64,000 nt of DNA from Branchiostoma floridae (taxonomy: Eukaryota > Chordata > Leptocardii > Amphioxiformes > Branchiostomatidae), in NCBI RefSeq assembly GCF_000003815.2, contig NC_049994.1, positions 717,910 to 781,909 of the forward strand. The letters run 5' to 3'. The translations under genes and the position numbers were made by a program. The notes beneath the pieces are model-generated. The model saw only the letters and a program-made list of their open reading frames with translations, made no database searches and had not been told where the DNA came from. Position 1 is the stretch's first letter. Every line of letters begins with the position of its first letter. This document shows positions 13,601 through 28,600 of this stretch, piece by piece.

Positions 13601-16600
13601 AACAGCTCAGCAACAACAGTTCAGAACACTTGTCTCACAGATCATTTGTCTCTCAGAAACAAAACCATTTGCATGCATTGTTCCAAGAAACAAAACCATT
13701 TGCATGCATTGTTCCAAGCAGCAAAATATGACTATTATATGATAGTTTACTTAGTCTGACTAATATTTTTTCATTTGTTGAACTTGAGGCACTGTGCCCC
13801 CAGGAAGGGGCAGCCAGGGTTCCTATGCCCATTTTTTTTCAAAACACAATTATTTTAAATACTGTACTATCCAGCAGTAAACTTTATGGTTGTTTTCATT
13901 TCTGGCATCTTTAATGATGGATTGCGAGTAGAGCAATCATAGTGACCCTTGACCTACACTGGGTGACAGCCGACACATGGGCTGGTTGGGCTCGCCTCTC
14001 GCTTATCATTTCGTCACAAATTTTCCCTTTTTAAGTTCTCATCAAGTGTTTCCATCTAATGTGCAACGTTTCTTATCTGCTGAGTTGCACAATTCTGGCA
14101 ATACATCTTGGGAGACTGCCAGGCAGTTCGGACACCAAAAGCATTCACGGAAAAGTCTGTACAGTCAGTAAACAGAAATGCTCAGTAATAAGGACAAAAA
14201 TATATTGCAAAACATATACAGTTATGTGCTTGAAATAATTCTTTCTGCCACTCCCATGCAGTCGGCAACCTGAGTCAAAATTGCTTTCTTCAGCACAACT
14301 TACATGTAGCTTGTCCGCTATGTTTGTTTACTTGTAGTTAACATGTAAATGCAAAACATCTCAAACAGACCAATATAATAGTATTTTTACAGAAATACAA
14401 CAACAACATCAAATATTATCTAAGTTTGCCTCTAGAAATAGAAAAGCATTGCTGGAAGTTTTATTAGCCCTATGAGTTGATAAAAATATATCTATCCAAA
14501 GCTCAATAAATTTCATGGTCAACTGGTGCAAACTTCCACTCCCCCAAAATAATGAACAACCCAGAGTACTGAACTACATGTTGTATGGAATATGTTTATT
14601 CTCCTTTTTAGTTACATGTACAATGACCCCATATCTTCTCCAAATGATCCTAACCTTTACAACAGCTGTTTTAATTGTGTTTTCATTAATTATGCAAATA
14701 AGGTTCTTGTTTGCATAAATTATATTACTTGATCATCTCCTCCACCAAACAACAGACATACACAATCTATGTTAAGTAAGAAGGCTTTTATCGCATTGTC
14801 TGATAGTCAACAAAGTTCACTTGTACACAACTTCCAAATGCTACAAGTGAGAAGTTTACCATAATGACACTATAGCATTTTCTTGTTAATAATGCAAATT
14901 AGGTCTTTATTTTGCTTAATATATCTATCTATCAATATTCTTCTCCTTTCCAGTTACAAATGAGTAATGAAATTGAGCGTGTATACACAACTTCCTAATT
15001 AATTATGCAAATTAGATACCAATTTCCATAATTAATGATTATGTAATTATATGAAGCATCATTTAAGCTATCTACATACCAAAAATCAATCAACCCCTTC
15101 TTGAGTTATTCTCTTTCAAAGTCTGACACTAAACCTGTCCTGTGGTTCCAAAATAAGCCACTAGGGGGCTCAAACCTACAAAACTCACTCTCATTATCAA
15201 GAGTTATCTACCACTTAAAAATCATACCCGCCATATGTTCAGAACTCGAGATATCAGACCAGGAAGTTCTGCTGCAGTACCGTAACAGGCTGCTAGGGGA
15301 CCCAAAATCTAATCGTTCCCAGGTCTCATCAAGACCTACTGACATACGGAATATCATTACAATCCATCCAAGGGTTCTTGAGTTATATATGCTGGTCTTC
15401 TACGTATGTACATACATACAAACATACACTTAAGATGCAATTTGATGAAACTTCTGTGGAAAAACCTACATGCAATGACTGAATCACTACAAGAGCTGTC
15501 AAATCTGCAGTTTCACAAAGAACACAGTGGGGGCGCTGCTGCAAGGCAAAAACAAGGATGGCAGCCTGGCATGTTAATGTTTGTGGATATAATAATTACC
15601 TTTGCCAGAATGGCCAAGGTTATGTTTTCGCCTTGTGCGTCTGTTTGTCCCGATGTCTGTCACCAGCATAACTGGAGAAGACTTCGATGGATGCTGAATC
15701 AGATGATATTTGGTAGGTGGGTAGGGGTCGGGAAAACGAAGGGGGAGTTCGATAATGGGCCCCCTAGCGGCTTGCTAAGGTATTGCAGCAGAACCTCCAT
15801 GTTTGATATCTCGCGTTCTGGACATGCTGCGGTCGTGATATTTTAGCGGTAGATAGCCCTCGGGGCAGAGGGTGAATGCTGTGAGTTTTGGCCCCCTAGC
15901 GTCTTTTTTGGAACTGCAGGCGCTGGTTTACTTGCAAACTTCGGATGAGAATAACTGGAGAACGTGTTGATGGATCGTCATGATTTTTGGTATGCTGATG
16001 GAATGAGTGATGACGTACATAATGGATGCTAATGGATGCTAATTATGCAAATCGGGAGCTAAGTCCACCTCAGTCCATGATAGGACTTTCAAACTTTTGA
16101 CATATGTGACCGGGAAGGAGAGAAATGTCGATAGATATCAAATATGCAAATGGCGGCCTTATTTACCAGAACGCAAAATATGAACGTGTTGCCAAAGCCC
16201 CCTATCATCATTTACTATTCGGCCAGGCCTGAGTCTGGTAGAGACACGCTCCTCCACAGCGTCCTATTAAATCGTGTTATTCCACTGAATATGCGTGTGA
16301 GTCTTTTTGCAATACATTATACGGCCGCATGGTGGCTACTGGCATCTGGGATTCTTCTCAAAGACAGTCCTGGGACAGAGAACGCATTCCTGGGGCGAAT
16401 CATGCTGAGAGGAGCTAAGTGTCCCGGGAACGTGATCTGGCGGCGGGAGGAGGCCAAACGCGCCGCCGTGCAAAACTCCCTTCCGTGACATAACTCCCTC
16501 TCGGCAATGTAGAGGGATAATTTTAACGCCCTTACAGCGCCACCAAATCAGGTACATTCTAAAACTCCCTTTGTTATAACGTGCCACTATTGTGGCAACA

Positions 16601-19600
16601 TTTTACACCCTAAATAGTAAACTTGCGACCAGTTTTGGACCCGGTAACTGTAAAAATACTCAGGCTGTAGAAACGCACGTAGTGGCGTGCGCTCACAACT
16701 TACGATTTTCTAAGGCATTGAGACAAACACAAAACAAAACAAAACGACAGCTGTGAATTCCATAGAGTTTATTCAATTCAGCTTGAGGTGGATTGTGAAT
16801 AAGCCCACGATCTCAAACCTATGGCTTCTTCACGGCGCTGGGTACGAGCGTGTGGTAGAGACGTCATGATTTAAACAAAGCACTATGAAAGTTACGCTGG
16901 AAAGTATCACAATAGTGTACATATTTTCATTGTCACCTTCACCAAGAAGGTTATGTTTTTGGTAGCATTTGTGGGTCTGTGAAGAACACACGTTCATGCA
17001 TTTGCTATTGGGTTAGGTACTATTTAGTGATACATGAATAAGACCTTAAAGTCTTAAATAAAGGCATGATTATTTGGTGAAAGAATGTGTTTGTCGAACT
17101 GTAGTTAATTTTGTTGTTGCAAATGGCACAACACAATAGCCCCGGAACACCGCAAATAGTCAGGCAATTGCCAGAGGTTTTATTCCAAATCATTCTTATA
17201 ATATCTTTATCATTATCAGACTATTGGAATTTTAGTATATGTAACATAGTTAGCCTGTGTTTACACAAGCTCTCGCTGGCTGGAGTTAATAACCCCCCTC
17301 CTGGCAATTGTAGGGCCGGTCGCTAGGGGCACGATTTTAGTCAGGCTATAACATAGTTATCTTTTGAATAATAACCGAAAGACAAATGCATGAATTATTA
17401 ATGTTCAGGACAAGTATAGCTTGCATTGTATTTGCTGGCTTTGTGGCTTGTAGCACCTACTTCAAAGTTGAAATGTAAAAAAAGTGTGCCCTTTGTTACA
17501 AGAGTCTTAGAAATATGGTAACCCAGAATCAAAGGGAGTAAGGCTTAGCCTAAATTTGGCAATGAAGGCTAGGTTAACAATCTAAAAAGTGTATATAATC
17601 ATTCAATCTCTACTACGTTAACAGGTCCAAAGGTGTTGTCCACCATAGGAACTACTAGTATCCAAACATGATTTACGAAATGGTTGACAATTGTCCAACT
17701 TGTTTTTCCAGTTAGGCCATGTTGATTTGATTATGTGGATGACATCCTCTGAGAATGCCAAAACTGATGCGAGGGCGCGAATAAAAAAGAGTTTGTCCCA
17801 AAATAAAGTTTCCTTCAGTATAAAAGGTAACGGGGGCCACCCTAAGATGCCCCCTGTCCTAAGATGCCCGGATTTTTTGCTGATCTTATTATGCATAAGT
17901 CCGCCGTGTTTGTTGCCACTGACTATGATGATTAGAAAGGTAAATAAACCAAGTCCAAACAAACAGCTTTTTTTCTATTAAAATTTTTTTTTACGCATAT
18001 TCACTTCCCTTTTTTTTGAAGACAGAATTTTTACAATAATGTTGGTAGCGCCGAATCACTGTGGTCACCTGTTACTAGGTATTGGTGGCTTGTGGCCATG
18101 AATAAACAACCAGTAAAAAACAGCCACACGACTGTCATACACATAAGAAATAAAGCTTCACAAAACACTACAAATATTGGTCTTCAAATGTTTGTTGAGT
18201 AGAAGACCGGCCATAGAAAAAACAACATAAGCATCACCGCCGTTGTTTTCCCCCAGGGAGTGTGGCCCCGCAGGTGGCAGATGAGCGAACCAAAAGATAT
18301 GTTACTCTAACAAATGATTCGTACCGTCTATAAAAATGAAACTTCACAGAGTGATGTCGAATATGTTTCCCAATACGTACACAGAGTTTTTTGTGATTTT
18401 GGCGTTGTCGTTTTCGTAATGATTTTGTTAGTCGGGCCGCCGCATTCAGTGCATTTCGCCCATTTCCCATTAAAACACGACCTGGATTGTGAAAGATTTT
18501 GCCCTCCTCGCGGAAGACAAGAAGCACGCACAATCACAATTCTACTGTCAAAAGAAAGCTAATATATCATAAGATTAGAATTTTTGTTTATGTTTGTCTA
18601 AATTGGTCACCAGCTTCCGAAGAGAGCAAATTCCAAAAGCGGGGCAAGTTAGGGCACACTGTTTAACGCAGCTCAAAATCGGAATTTATATTCACGATAA
18701 CGTCCTCTGTGTTTGCCAGTTGTAACGCAGAGGGTGAAGGGTTTATGAACAGTATGGATGCCTTCCTCATTCAAGTATGGTCTCTAGATGAATGTGTTAA
18801 AAATTCATTGATCAAAACTTGACCACTCTTTGGCAACTAGTGATGGAGCGCCGTGAGTTCGAGCGTGTAAAAAAGGGGGCATCTTAGGGCGGCCCCCGTT
18901 ACAAACCCGCTTGATTCTTCTGGGACCGATAAAAAACAAACACCTGAAACAAGAAAGCTTCAGATCTGAAAAAAGCTGGCTGGTGCGTATTTTGGAAAAA
19001 GCCTGGATGTTAAACAAAATCACATGAAAAAAGAGTTTTTAAACATCGAATTACTGAATTGGCCTGTCTTCTATTAAAAAAAACATTACCTGAGATTTGT
19101 CTAACAAAGAAAAAAAATTGTAATAAGTGGGGATCGAACCCACGATTCATGGCTGCAGAAGCAAATTGCTACCTTCACCCAGTGCCGTGGGCCGCTAGGC
19201 CAAGGTGACACCATTACGTCATCAGAAGGGCGTATAGAAGGGTTTGGTTAGATTGACTGATCCATGCATTCGTTGGTTGAACTAACCGCTTCTCTCGCCA
19301 ATAATTATCTTTAAAGAATGAAATGCAAATATTGACAGCTGAAATATCATTTATTGCGTTTTTTTGTGTGACTTTCCCTTTGAACAGGCGTTTTGCTGCG
19401 GTCTAACAAATAGCAGCTAGCAGTGAAGTTAACTCAACGGTTAAGGCTAATTAACATAATCTATGTATATAACGGAAATCACTTGTACTCTAGTTTGTGA
19501 AAAGCTGACACAAAATTTTAACCTGATACGATAAGCTTGATTATGTACTGCTCTACTCCGATAAATATGACCATATAAGTATATTTGAGTTTGATATAGC

Positions 19601-22600
19601 TAGATTTGAACTACTACGATGGCCACAACTGCTATAACATGCCATGAAGGTAGGTTGAAAAGGCTTGCGGCAGTAAGGATAAGACAAGAAGGGCTTGATC
19701 CATGCATCCATCCATGCAAAATGCATCCATTGAAACCAAACCAATGGTTGAAAGACCCGCTTCTCCCGTCTCAGTCTCAGAGCTGGTGCTACGCACCAGC
19801 AAAAAAAATGAATGGCACAGATTAGAAAATGAACACACTATCATGAGGCATTTTGGGGCTCATCGGTCCAAGAACAAGAGCGAAGTCAAGTAGAGTTTAT
19901 AGGGCTTATTCACGTGACGTCATCACCCCTTGTCCCTGTCCGCCGCCATCTTGGGGTCCATGCGCTACAGTACGGCGATGTACAGCGTGGGTCTCTAAAT
20001 GTCCGAAGAAAGTGAAGTGTGTTGCACGATGTTTGACTATACAAAGAGCCTAAAACCTCAAGTCTTATTTTCACGACATAAATCGGGTGGAAATTGCCCA
20101 TTTTGGATCAGTGAGGAAAAGTTTGACCCGCGGCGGATGCCCGAGCACGGCAACAGCGACAGACAGGGGAGTATTTGATAGTGATTGTGGGTGGCAGGGC
20201 CGACTTTTTACACACAAAATCAGTTCAAAGCGAACGTGTTAGTGTCACCAGACCTACAACCACGTAATATCTGAACAGGTACAAAAACAAATGTTAACGT
20301 TAATAGAGATCGGGTTGACAGAGCAGAAGGTGCGTTATGATCGGAAAAGTTCCTTAGTCTCATATGCATGCAAAGACGGGAACGCGACTGTGGGGCGGGT
20401 TAGGTTTAGGTTGCTGTTCACAAACACTGTGATAGTCGGTAGAGTTGTACTTTTGTTTCATAGAAATTCTTCACATATCACTGGAGACATGTTCTTCCTA
20501 TCATTTCTTCTTTTCGCCGTTTGTCCACCTCTTTTTTGCCCTTCCTGCTTTAGTAATTAGTGGATGTATTTACGTTGTGCAGGAGTAGGCACCCACGTCG
20601 ACCGTCGTTGAAAATTATCTGGCCCATCGTTTACTGCCTTGTCTAGATAAAAAATGTGTACTACACACCTTGGTTCTCAAAATTATACTGGTAAGATCAG
20701 CTCTACATATGGCAGAAACCCACATTTGTTGCCGAGTCGTAACACTAGTTTTTCCCCGGCTTTGCTTGTTATTACACGAGAAACGCGAAACAAATTTTAC
20801 TGTTACCCGATGAATGTAGGCTTTACCAGTGCTAGACTTACTTCCTACCACAGGACAGCACATGGTGATTATGAGCCTAAACGTTTTGAAGGGAAATTGT
20901 GCGTTGCATAAGAAATATTTTCAACTTTTACGGAGAGTTGCATAGCAAGCCGCTGTGAGCCGCGCTCAAAGTGGACCCCAAAATGGCCGACTTCGCTTGT
21001 TGCTAGGGGGTAGATCACGTGACTGAATAAGCCCTATAGCTATAGTCATAGTACCAATTTTCTACAGTAAAAGGTACAGAGGCAGCTACATGTAGCCTTG
21101 ATTATTGACGATTGTTTTGTGTATCGCCAATTCACAAGTTTTGCACAGACAATCAGGTTCAGGGTCAGGTCCGGTCCTGATCCACTGGATGTGAACCGAT
21201 CTATACCTGAATGAAACTGGTACCCATGCACCCTTACCAACAATTAGATTTTTCATTTTTGTTCTTTCACATCTTACTCTTTGACTTTATATTTACTTTG
21301 TCATTCGATGACTGTTTTTTAATGCTTATCAATGTACGGCATGTACATGTGCTCATTTTACAGCTGATTTGCACAAATGGTCGAAAACTTTTTTTAAGGG
21401 GGGGGGGGAATTGATGTCATCCATATAATCAAATCAACATTTACTAGACAGTGTAGAGTTGTTCTACCACTAGTACCAGGCCATTTTAGTAACACTGCAG
21501 AAGAGTGATGGATATCACTCATAATGTTCAGTAAGCTTTGCATCTAATGCAGTTGTAGATTGTATTTGAATAATACTGGTAATAGGCCTACATGTAAATT
21601 TATCTGTAACTTTATAAAACTGTCAGACTCTGTTCATAGTCAACAATAAATTGCACTACAAAAAAAAACACATCAAAGTTTATATTAACCATGTGGTTTT
21701 TAGAGTCCATTCCAAGACACCGTGCGGATGTTTGTTGCCATTGTTTAGAATTGATTTTAAAGATTTGTAATTATATGTCTAGGACATTTGATTCTTCAGA
21801 AATATTTTTAATACTGTTTCAACTTTATAAATATTTCCCCGGTCCTGTAAAACTCTGGAAATATTCATGGTGTGGAATTGGATACTTCTAATTATTTCTA
21901 AATAATGATTAACAGCATTCTACCATTATTTACCATTTTCTACTATGTATGGCTTTTGCATGAATTTTTTGAAGCAGAGATAATTTTTTATGCTGAATAG
22001 TACAATAATTTTGGTGCATGTAATCTCAAGTTAACTTGCAGTGCAAGTTGATGACCCATTAATGTGGATCAAGCCATGAGAATGAGAAAATGCACTGTTC
22101 TGCCTTTCTGCAGTGATGGATGTCCCCTGTTGGAGTACCTGTCTATAGCATGGTGTGACCAAATCACAGAGAATGGAATAGAAGCTTTAGCGAGAGGGTG
22201 CAATAAATTACAAGTGCTCATAGCCAAAGGCTGCATATTGGTAAGTATCTCAGAGTCTCTTGATTGGGTGTTCAAATGCAATCATGTTCATATCAATTGT
22301 GACACATGTCTTTGTCAAAATGTTTTGATCTAAAATAACAGCATTGATTACGTACCATACATTTTGTATTTTCCCAGCGGAAAAGGCTATGGGAATGCAA
22401 GTTTGCAATAGCATGGTAAATTTGACCAGACCATATCTTGCATTTCTATTGTCTTCTGGTCTGGGAGAAAATATGTTGTGTCTTTTCAGCTGACAGACAG
22501 AGCGCTGAAGCACCTTGCCAATTACTGTCCACTTGTTAGAACCCTGAACCTGCATAGTTGCAATGTAAGTACAGTTTGTACATCAATGTACTGTAACTGT

Positions 22601-25600
22601 AGTACATACATTTGTAGATTTACAGCCTGCAGATTGGGGCGTGTTATAAATTTGAAGTGCATTTCCTGGATCCTAGAATGTATACATGTGTGTGGAAGGT
22701 ACACAATAACAATGGAAGTTGCTACATTTCCAACAGAATGTCACAGATGATGGAATCAGACATATAAGCTCAGGCTGCCACCTGCTGGAGTCCCTGTGTG
22801 TGTCTGGCTGCACACACCTTACAGATGGCACACTGGTGGCCCTGGGGGCAGGATGCTACCAGCTCAGGTCAGTGGAAAACAGTTCACTTCAGACATGGCC
22901 TACGGATTGTCCATGAGTATTGCACTTACAATTTGTTTACTGGCTGACTAATTCATGTTTGAACCAACACATTTCCAGAAAGCATAATGTATTTTCATCT
23001 ACAGTGCAAGGATGCCAAATATCGGTATTACCCAGTTGTCAGTTTCTACACCTTGGCATAATTTATACGACAGTCTGGAATGAGCAGCAGTAACATCCGG
23101 AGGGGTGGGTGAGGGGCAAACACAGGATTGAACAAGACACAATCAACACACTCACAATACAGAACTTCGTTCACAAGGCTTTATTCAGGCATTTATACAT
23201 TTATAGGCGGTATTCTAAATCAAAACACTGCTGCAGTTAGCAATGCAACGGCATTTACTATACATACAGCTGCTAAATAAAGTGATGAAATCTGTAAAGG
23301 TTCACTCTCACTATACTCGCGTCATGCATCGCTGTGGGGTTTGATGACGCAGACGTAACCCCAGGGAACCTAGAGGTGACGAGAGCAAACCTGGAGGTTA
23401 AAAAATAACGCAAGTGACAAGATGCCCCAACAGTGTCCCTTTAACAGTATGAAGGTTATATTTTGTCTATTTTGCACTAAGTATCAAAAGTAAACATCCT
23501 TTTATTACTGAAAAGCAATTTTTGATACATTTTGGATATCATTTTACAGCAGTTTTTGATTCAGTTACAACAGTGAGATTTCCACAAAACTTAACTTTTG
23601 GCTCCCGACTCTCTCCCGACAATGGTTTAGGAGTGATTCGGGAGCTAGTCGGCTGTAGTCGGTTGGCGTTCGGCTAAGTCGGCTGGCGTTCGGCTGAGTC
23701 GGCTGGTGTTCGGCTGCCTCAGCCGAATGTTTTGAAATGTTCAAAACATTCGGCTCTGAACGGCGGGTCTGGAATGGGTCGATTGGTGGTCGGCTGGTGT
23801 TCGGCATGGTCGGCTAGTGTTCGGCTGGTGTTCGGGAGTAACTCAGCAGTCAAGTTTTAACTGCTTAACCAAGCCATAAACACAGCTTAATACTCCCAGT
23901 TTGTTTCCAACCTACTAACGATTCACCTCAAACCCGTAGACAAATCTCTGCTAACTCAATCCCAAGAAAAATGACTATTACCAGGGCGTAGGCAAATCAC
24001 CCCCGAACTTCACACGACCGACATCCAGCCGAAAACAAAAAGAACCATAAATACCATATCAGAGCTACCTGTGATCCAAATTTGATCTCTTTGTGATGTT
24101 TAGATGATAATTAATAATTAAATAAGAAATAATTATTTTGATTAAAAATAAAAATGGCTGCTTTTTAAAAATCACTGGTTATGTCCATTTCAAGTCGTGA
24201 GAGGGTTAGCAATCAGTTGGGAATCAGTCTGGAGTGATTTGGCAGTCTGCGGCTAGAGGTCGGGATGGTCGGTAATAGGTTAGTTAGCATTTGGGACACC
24301 GTCGGGAGTAAGTCATTTACTGGTCGGGAGATGGTTGGGACATGTTCGGCGCTAAAAGATAGGCGTGGTCAGACTGCTCCCGAACACCAGCCGACCTGAG
24401 TCGGCTAAGGGTCGGCTGGTGTTCGGGAGCTACATTCGGCTATGTGTAACCTAGGCATAAGTAACTGGTTTATCGATTGATAAACCTACAGATGAGATGT
24501 GGAGAAACAGATTATCGTACAACATTGAAAAAGAGATTATATCTATGTTGAATGATAATGTTTGCTTTTGAGTTTCAATACAAGCAATGTAATCATCGCT
24601 GGTAGCCTGCCGCAGATACCACACTAATCTTGCAGGCAGTCGGACCCATAAGCCATGTTTTCTTCCTGCCCTTTATGATAGACAAGGACATTAATAGTTT
24701 GGCAAGCCATCCGCCGACAGATGAAAGTACTCCGCGTCACAAAAAAAATTAAATATCAAACTTTTTCATTTGTGAAATTTGAAAGATTGTTCAATAAACC
24801 TATAGATTAACATACATCATTACTCATACTTGGTGCAAAACACATAATCGATCGAGTCAAATCTGGTATATGGTTCTTTTTAGCAACTTTTTTATCATGC
24901 GAATCCAGACACCCCTCCCTCTTGCCGCGGCACTGATTAAGCCCCCTTTACAAATCAAGAATTTAGCTCGGCCGAGTTGTCAGCGAGCTCTAAATTACGA
25001 GGAGGCATGAATCTGATGCCGACGAAGAAACTCTGCTATTTGTTCGTAGGCATCAGGGTCATGCCTCTTCGTAATTTACAGCTCGCTGACAACTCGGCCG
25101 AGCTAGATTCTTGATTTGTAAAGGGGGCTTTACTAGTGTGGTTATATACGCGTTCACAATCAAGCTGTTTCTTTACAAAACATGCACACAAATGCAGAGC
25201 AAGTCCCAAAGGTGGGTTTTGACTTACTGGTCCCAAGACAAAAGTATTACTAAATGGATGTTTAAAAAGGAAAAAAAGGACAACTGAAAAAAAATCTCCC
25301 TCCGCGGACTTGAACCAGGTCAAACCAGTAACCATGGTTACAAAGGTTAGCGGCTTTGTGATATGTCGCTATAAAAACCATAAAAATGTCATATTTAAGG
25401 AATACGTAACTTCAGAGGCCGAAAATTTAAACTTAAAATGCCAATATCTCAACCATACAACATCCAATTCACTTCAGACAAAGATCATTCTGTTCCTTTC
25501 AGTGAGATCTTTCTGATAAACTAAATTGTGGTTTACAACAACTTTAATTTTTTGTCCAATACCCCAACTACTATGCTACTTCCTGGAAAGACAAATTGGT

Positions 25601-28600
25601 GGTCTTTTAACAAGGTATACAAATGTATGGCATTAGCTTGAACAGGTCTGTTAATTCCAAGATTCCAAGGTCCAATCTTCGGAAGACAATGTTTTTGCGT
25701 GAAAAGTTTGCGATCTCGTTTGTTCCATGGTGGGCAACTTCTTCCAAATGATCTGGTCGGGAACTTGAAATCCTCGCAAATTACCATTTTAAACTCGGTG
25801 CAGGGTGATATACGGCCGCTGTATGGTTGCAATAGGCAGTGTGATGGAGAGGTCACGCTAGTCTGTGTAACACAAACTCCGCTGTCCAGGGCTTTAACTG
25901 GCCCCTCCCCGCGGAGTTTGTGCTCCACTAGCTATAACCTGGGGGAACTGTTGTAGAAAATACCAACACCAATGGCAAGCCAGGATTTTGGTCAAGCCCC
26001 CATTACCGTGGAAACCAGTATATTAGCATGTCTCCACCACCCAGACGGTGGGCGGGCTAGTTGCCTCTCCCATTGTCTGTGCCGGGCTGTGGTTCTCTGT
26101 GTGAAGGACCCATGGGAGCAGAGGCATGTTTGTGTTTAATAGGAAAACAACGTCTTGTGCCAGTTGTGGGGATTTCAAGAAACTTGAAGGAATCTTGGAG
26201 CGCAGACTTTCCTGGAACTATTATTTTGCCTGGTGGTGAGATTTTATGTGGCCAGCAACGAAAGCTTGGCATAAAGTACATTTTTTAAAATCTATATAGG
26301 CAGAGAACTGCAGAAAAACAGTTGGTTCACAAAAATGCGCCATGTTGTTGTGACAGTTGAAGCCTGTCAACCTCCTTGGTCAAACTTCTCAGAACCATGA
26401 TATGTCCCTCCTATAATGATTGGCACATCAAAAGTTATGCCACAGGCACATCTACCTAAATGAATGCTATTCTATGTATTGAAGGGTAATTTTCACATTA
26501 GTTCTTCGGTGTAGCGGTTGTTAAAAAAAGACATCATTTTATAATAGTAGAACTCTGTTCCCACCATCAGTACAAGTGGCACAGATCAGAGAGATCAACT
26601 ACAGATAAGAGGTGTGATGCTGTCAATCACCACATAGCAACGCACCCCAGTCCATAGCAACCAAAAGCCAGGCTCTGGTGGGCTCCCGGCAATTACATAC
26701 ATTATCCATATATGGAAAACCCAGTTCCCTTGACTAAGGGCTATTCTCTATCAAGCTGATAGTGGGCCGGCGGATGTTTGGCGGGCTGCTATAAGCGAGA
26801 TTTAATCAGGCTAAGGTCACGCGGTATGAACTATTTCTTAATGCTAATAAGTCAATGGGAAAAATCCAAGGTTTGACTGTATATTAGATGGATATTATAG
26901 AAAAAATTGCCAACACTTTACTTCCAACACTGAATTAAACTATAGGGACTTACCCCTCTAAATTTTCGGTCAATCTCCGTTGACCTCCTTCACAGAATGA
27001 CCCTCTCTGTGTCCAGCAGTGTCGTCAGGAACACACCACTTTTGCAGGATGTATCAGAAAGTCTATGTCGCCCCCCCGTCTCTGCTGACTGTGGGCCAGT
27101 GGGCAAAAGTGGTGTGTTCCTGATGTCACTGCTGGAGATAGAGAGGTTGTTGTTGTTGTTCAGCCTCAGAGAGGTTCATTCTGTGAACAAGGTCGATGGA
27201 GATTGACCGAAAATTTAGAGGGGTAAGTGGAAAATTGCTTACTACTCGAAATTTCAGTGGATTTTCGTAGAAGCAACATCAACAGAATGGTATCCCTCTT
27301 TGATATATGTAAAATACACTGACTTATATTCAATCTAATTGTTTTCAAATGGGAAGTTTCCAAGCTATCTCGACGGAGTGAGTTTGTGGCTCATAACAGA
27401 ACCGCTGACGTAATGAATCAAAGTCTCAATAATTTTGCATTTTGAAAAGAACTGAAACGTTCCTTTCAACATACCACAATGAAACTGCATTCGTATTTTG
27501 AAACTCATTCTGTACAAATATTACAAACACAACCTAAAATGTGTAAAAGGCCAGCTTTTTTCAAAAGCACTTGTTTGAGCTCAGCTGTCAACAGGTTTAT
27601 CAGTCTGATTCCAGAGTACCCCTGGAATGTAGCAGATGACTGGAAGGGCTGGGAATACAACATGTAGTTGTGCAGTTGTTTATCAGTGCCTTGTATTCTA
27701 TTCCATTCCCAGAACACTGGAGTTGGCAGGGTGTTCTCAGTTTACAGATAACGGCTTCATGGTGCTTGCTCGGGTAAGTAGATTTTAATAACATAGTAGA
27801 TTCTAATAACATCTGTAAAAATTTTCCCAAAGTGCCACACCTGCCCCACAGGTCCAAGAGTTAGGATGGGAAGATTGATAATGGTATTTGGAAATAGAAG
27901 CCTCTATCCTTAACCCAGGCATGAGAGGCATGACAAAAAGGAAATTAGATGTTATGTATGTAAACAGGGATGGTGGGAGAACACAAAAAACTTTGATATG
28001 AAACTAGAGCATTAACTACAAATGTACAGTCAAACCTGCCCAAGACGACCACTCGGGGGACCGGACAAAAGCAGTCGATTTGGTCAGGCAGTCAGTTAAA
28101 AGAGTATAATCAACTCACAACATGCCCGATGGTTTCTTTTGTGTTTAATGGCAAATAGTAAGCAAACGCACGTGCACCTGCCGCCATCTTTGTTTTGAAC
28201 ATAATATTGTAATGGTAGTCAAAATCAAACGCAAACTGGCTGAATTTGGCACGAAATCGCGCTGGTTATCATTGAAAATCGATGACACCTCAAGATTTGA
28301 AAATGATGTGGTCATTATGGGCAGGGATTTGTTCCCATGTTTTGGCGGTCCCGGTCACATTGGCCAGGTGGTGGTTGTGGAGTGGTTGCTTAATGCTTAC
28401 ATCAACGGGGAAAATTTTCGGGACTGAGAAAAAATAGTCGTAATGGCCAGGTGGTCGCTAAGAAGAGGTGGTCGCTTGGGCAGATTTGACTGTAATCAGA
28501 TGTCCTCTCACTTCTTGACTTATAAAAGAATTTACCTTTATATGTTATAGCTTATTTTTACTTATTTTTATACCCAAGCACCACATGGATTAGCATGATC

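Noticed and set aside
19121-19209. Functional tRNA gene
   Set aside because: The A and B boxes are good, but the acceptor stem does not pair and the anticodon region is irregular. Kept only as a tRNA-derived pseudogene.
25533-25928. 131-codon minus-strand open frame
   Set aside because: It lies within a transposon relic shared with 38279-38810 and has no recognisable motif.
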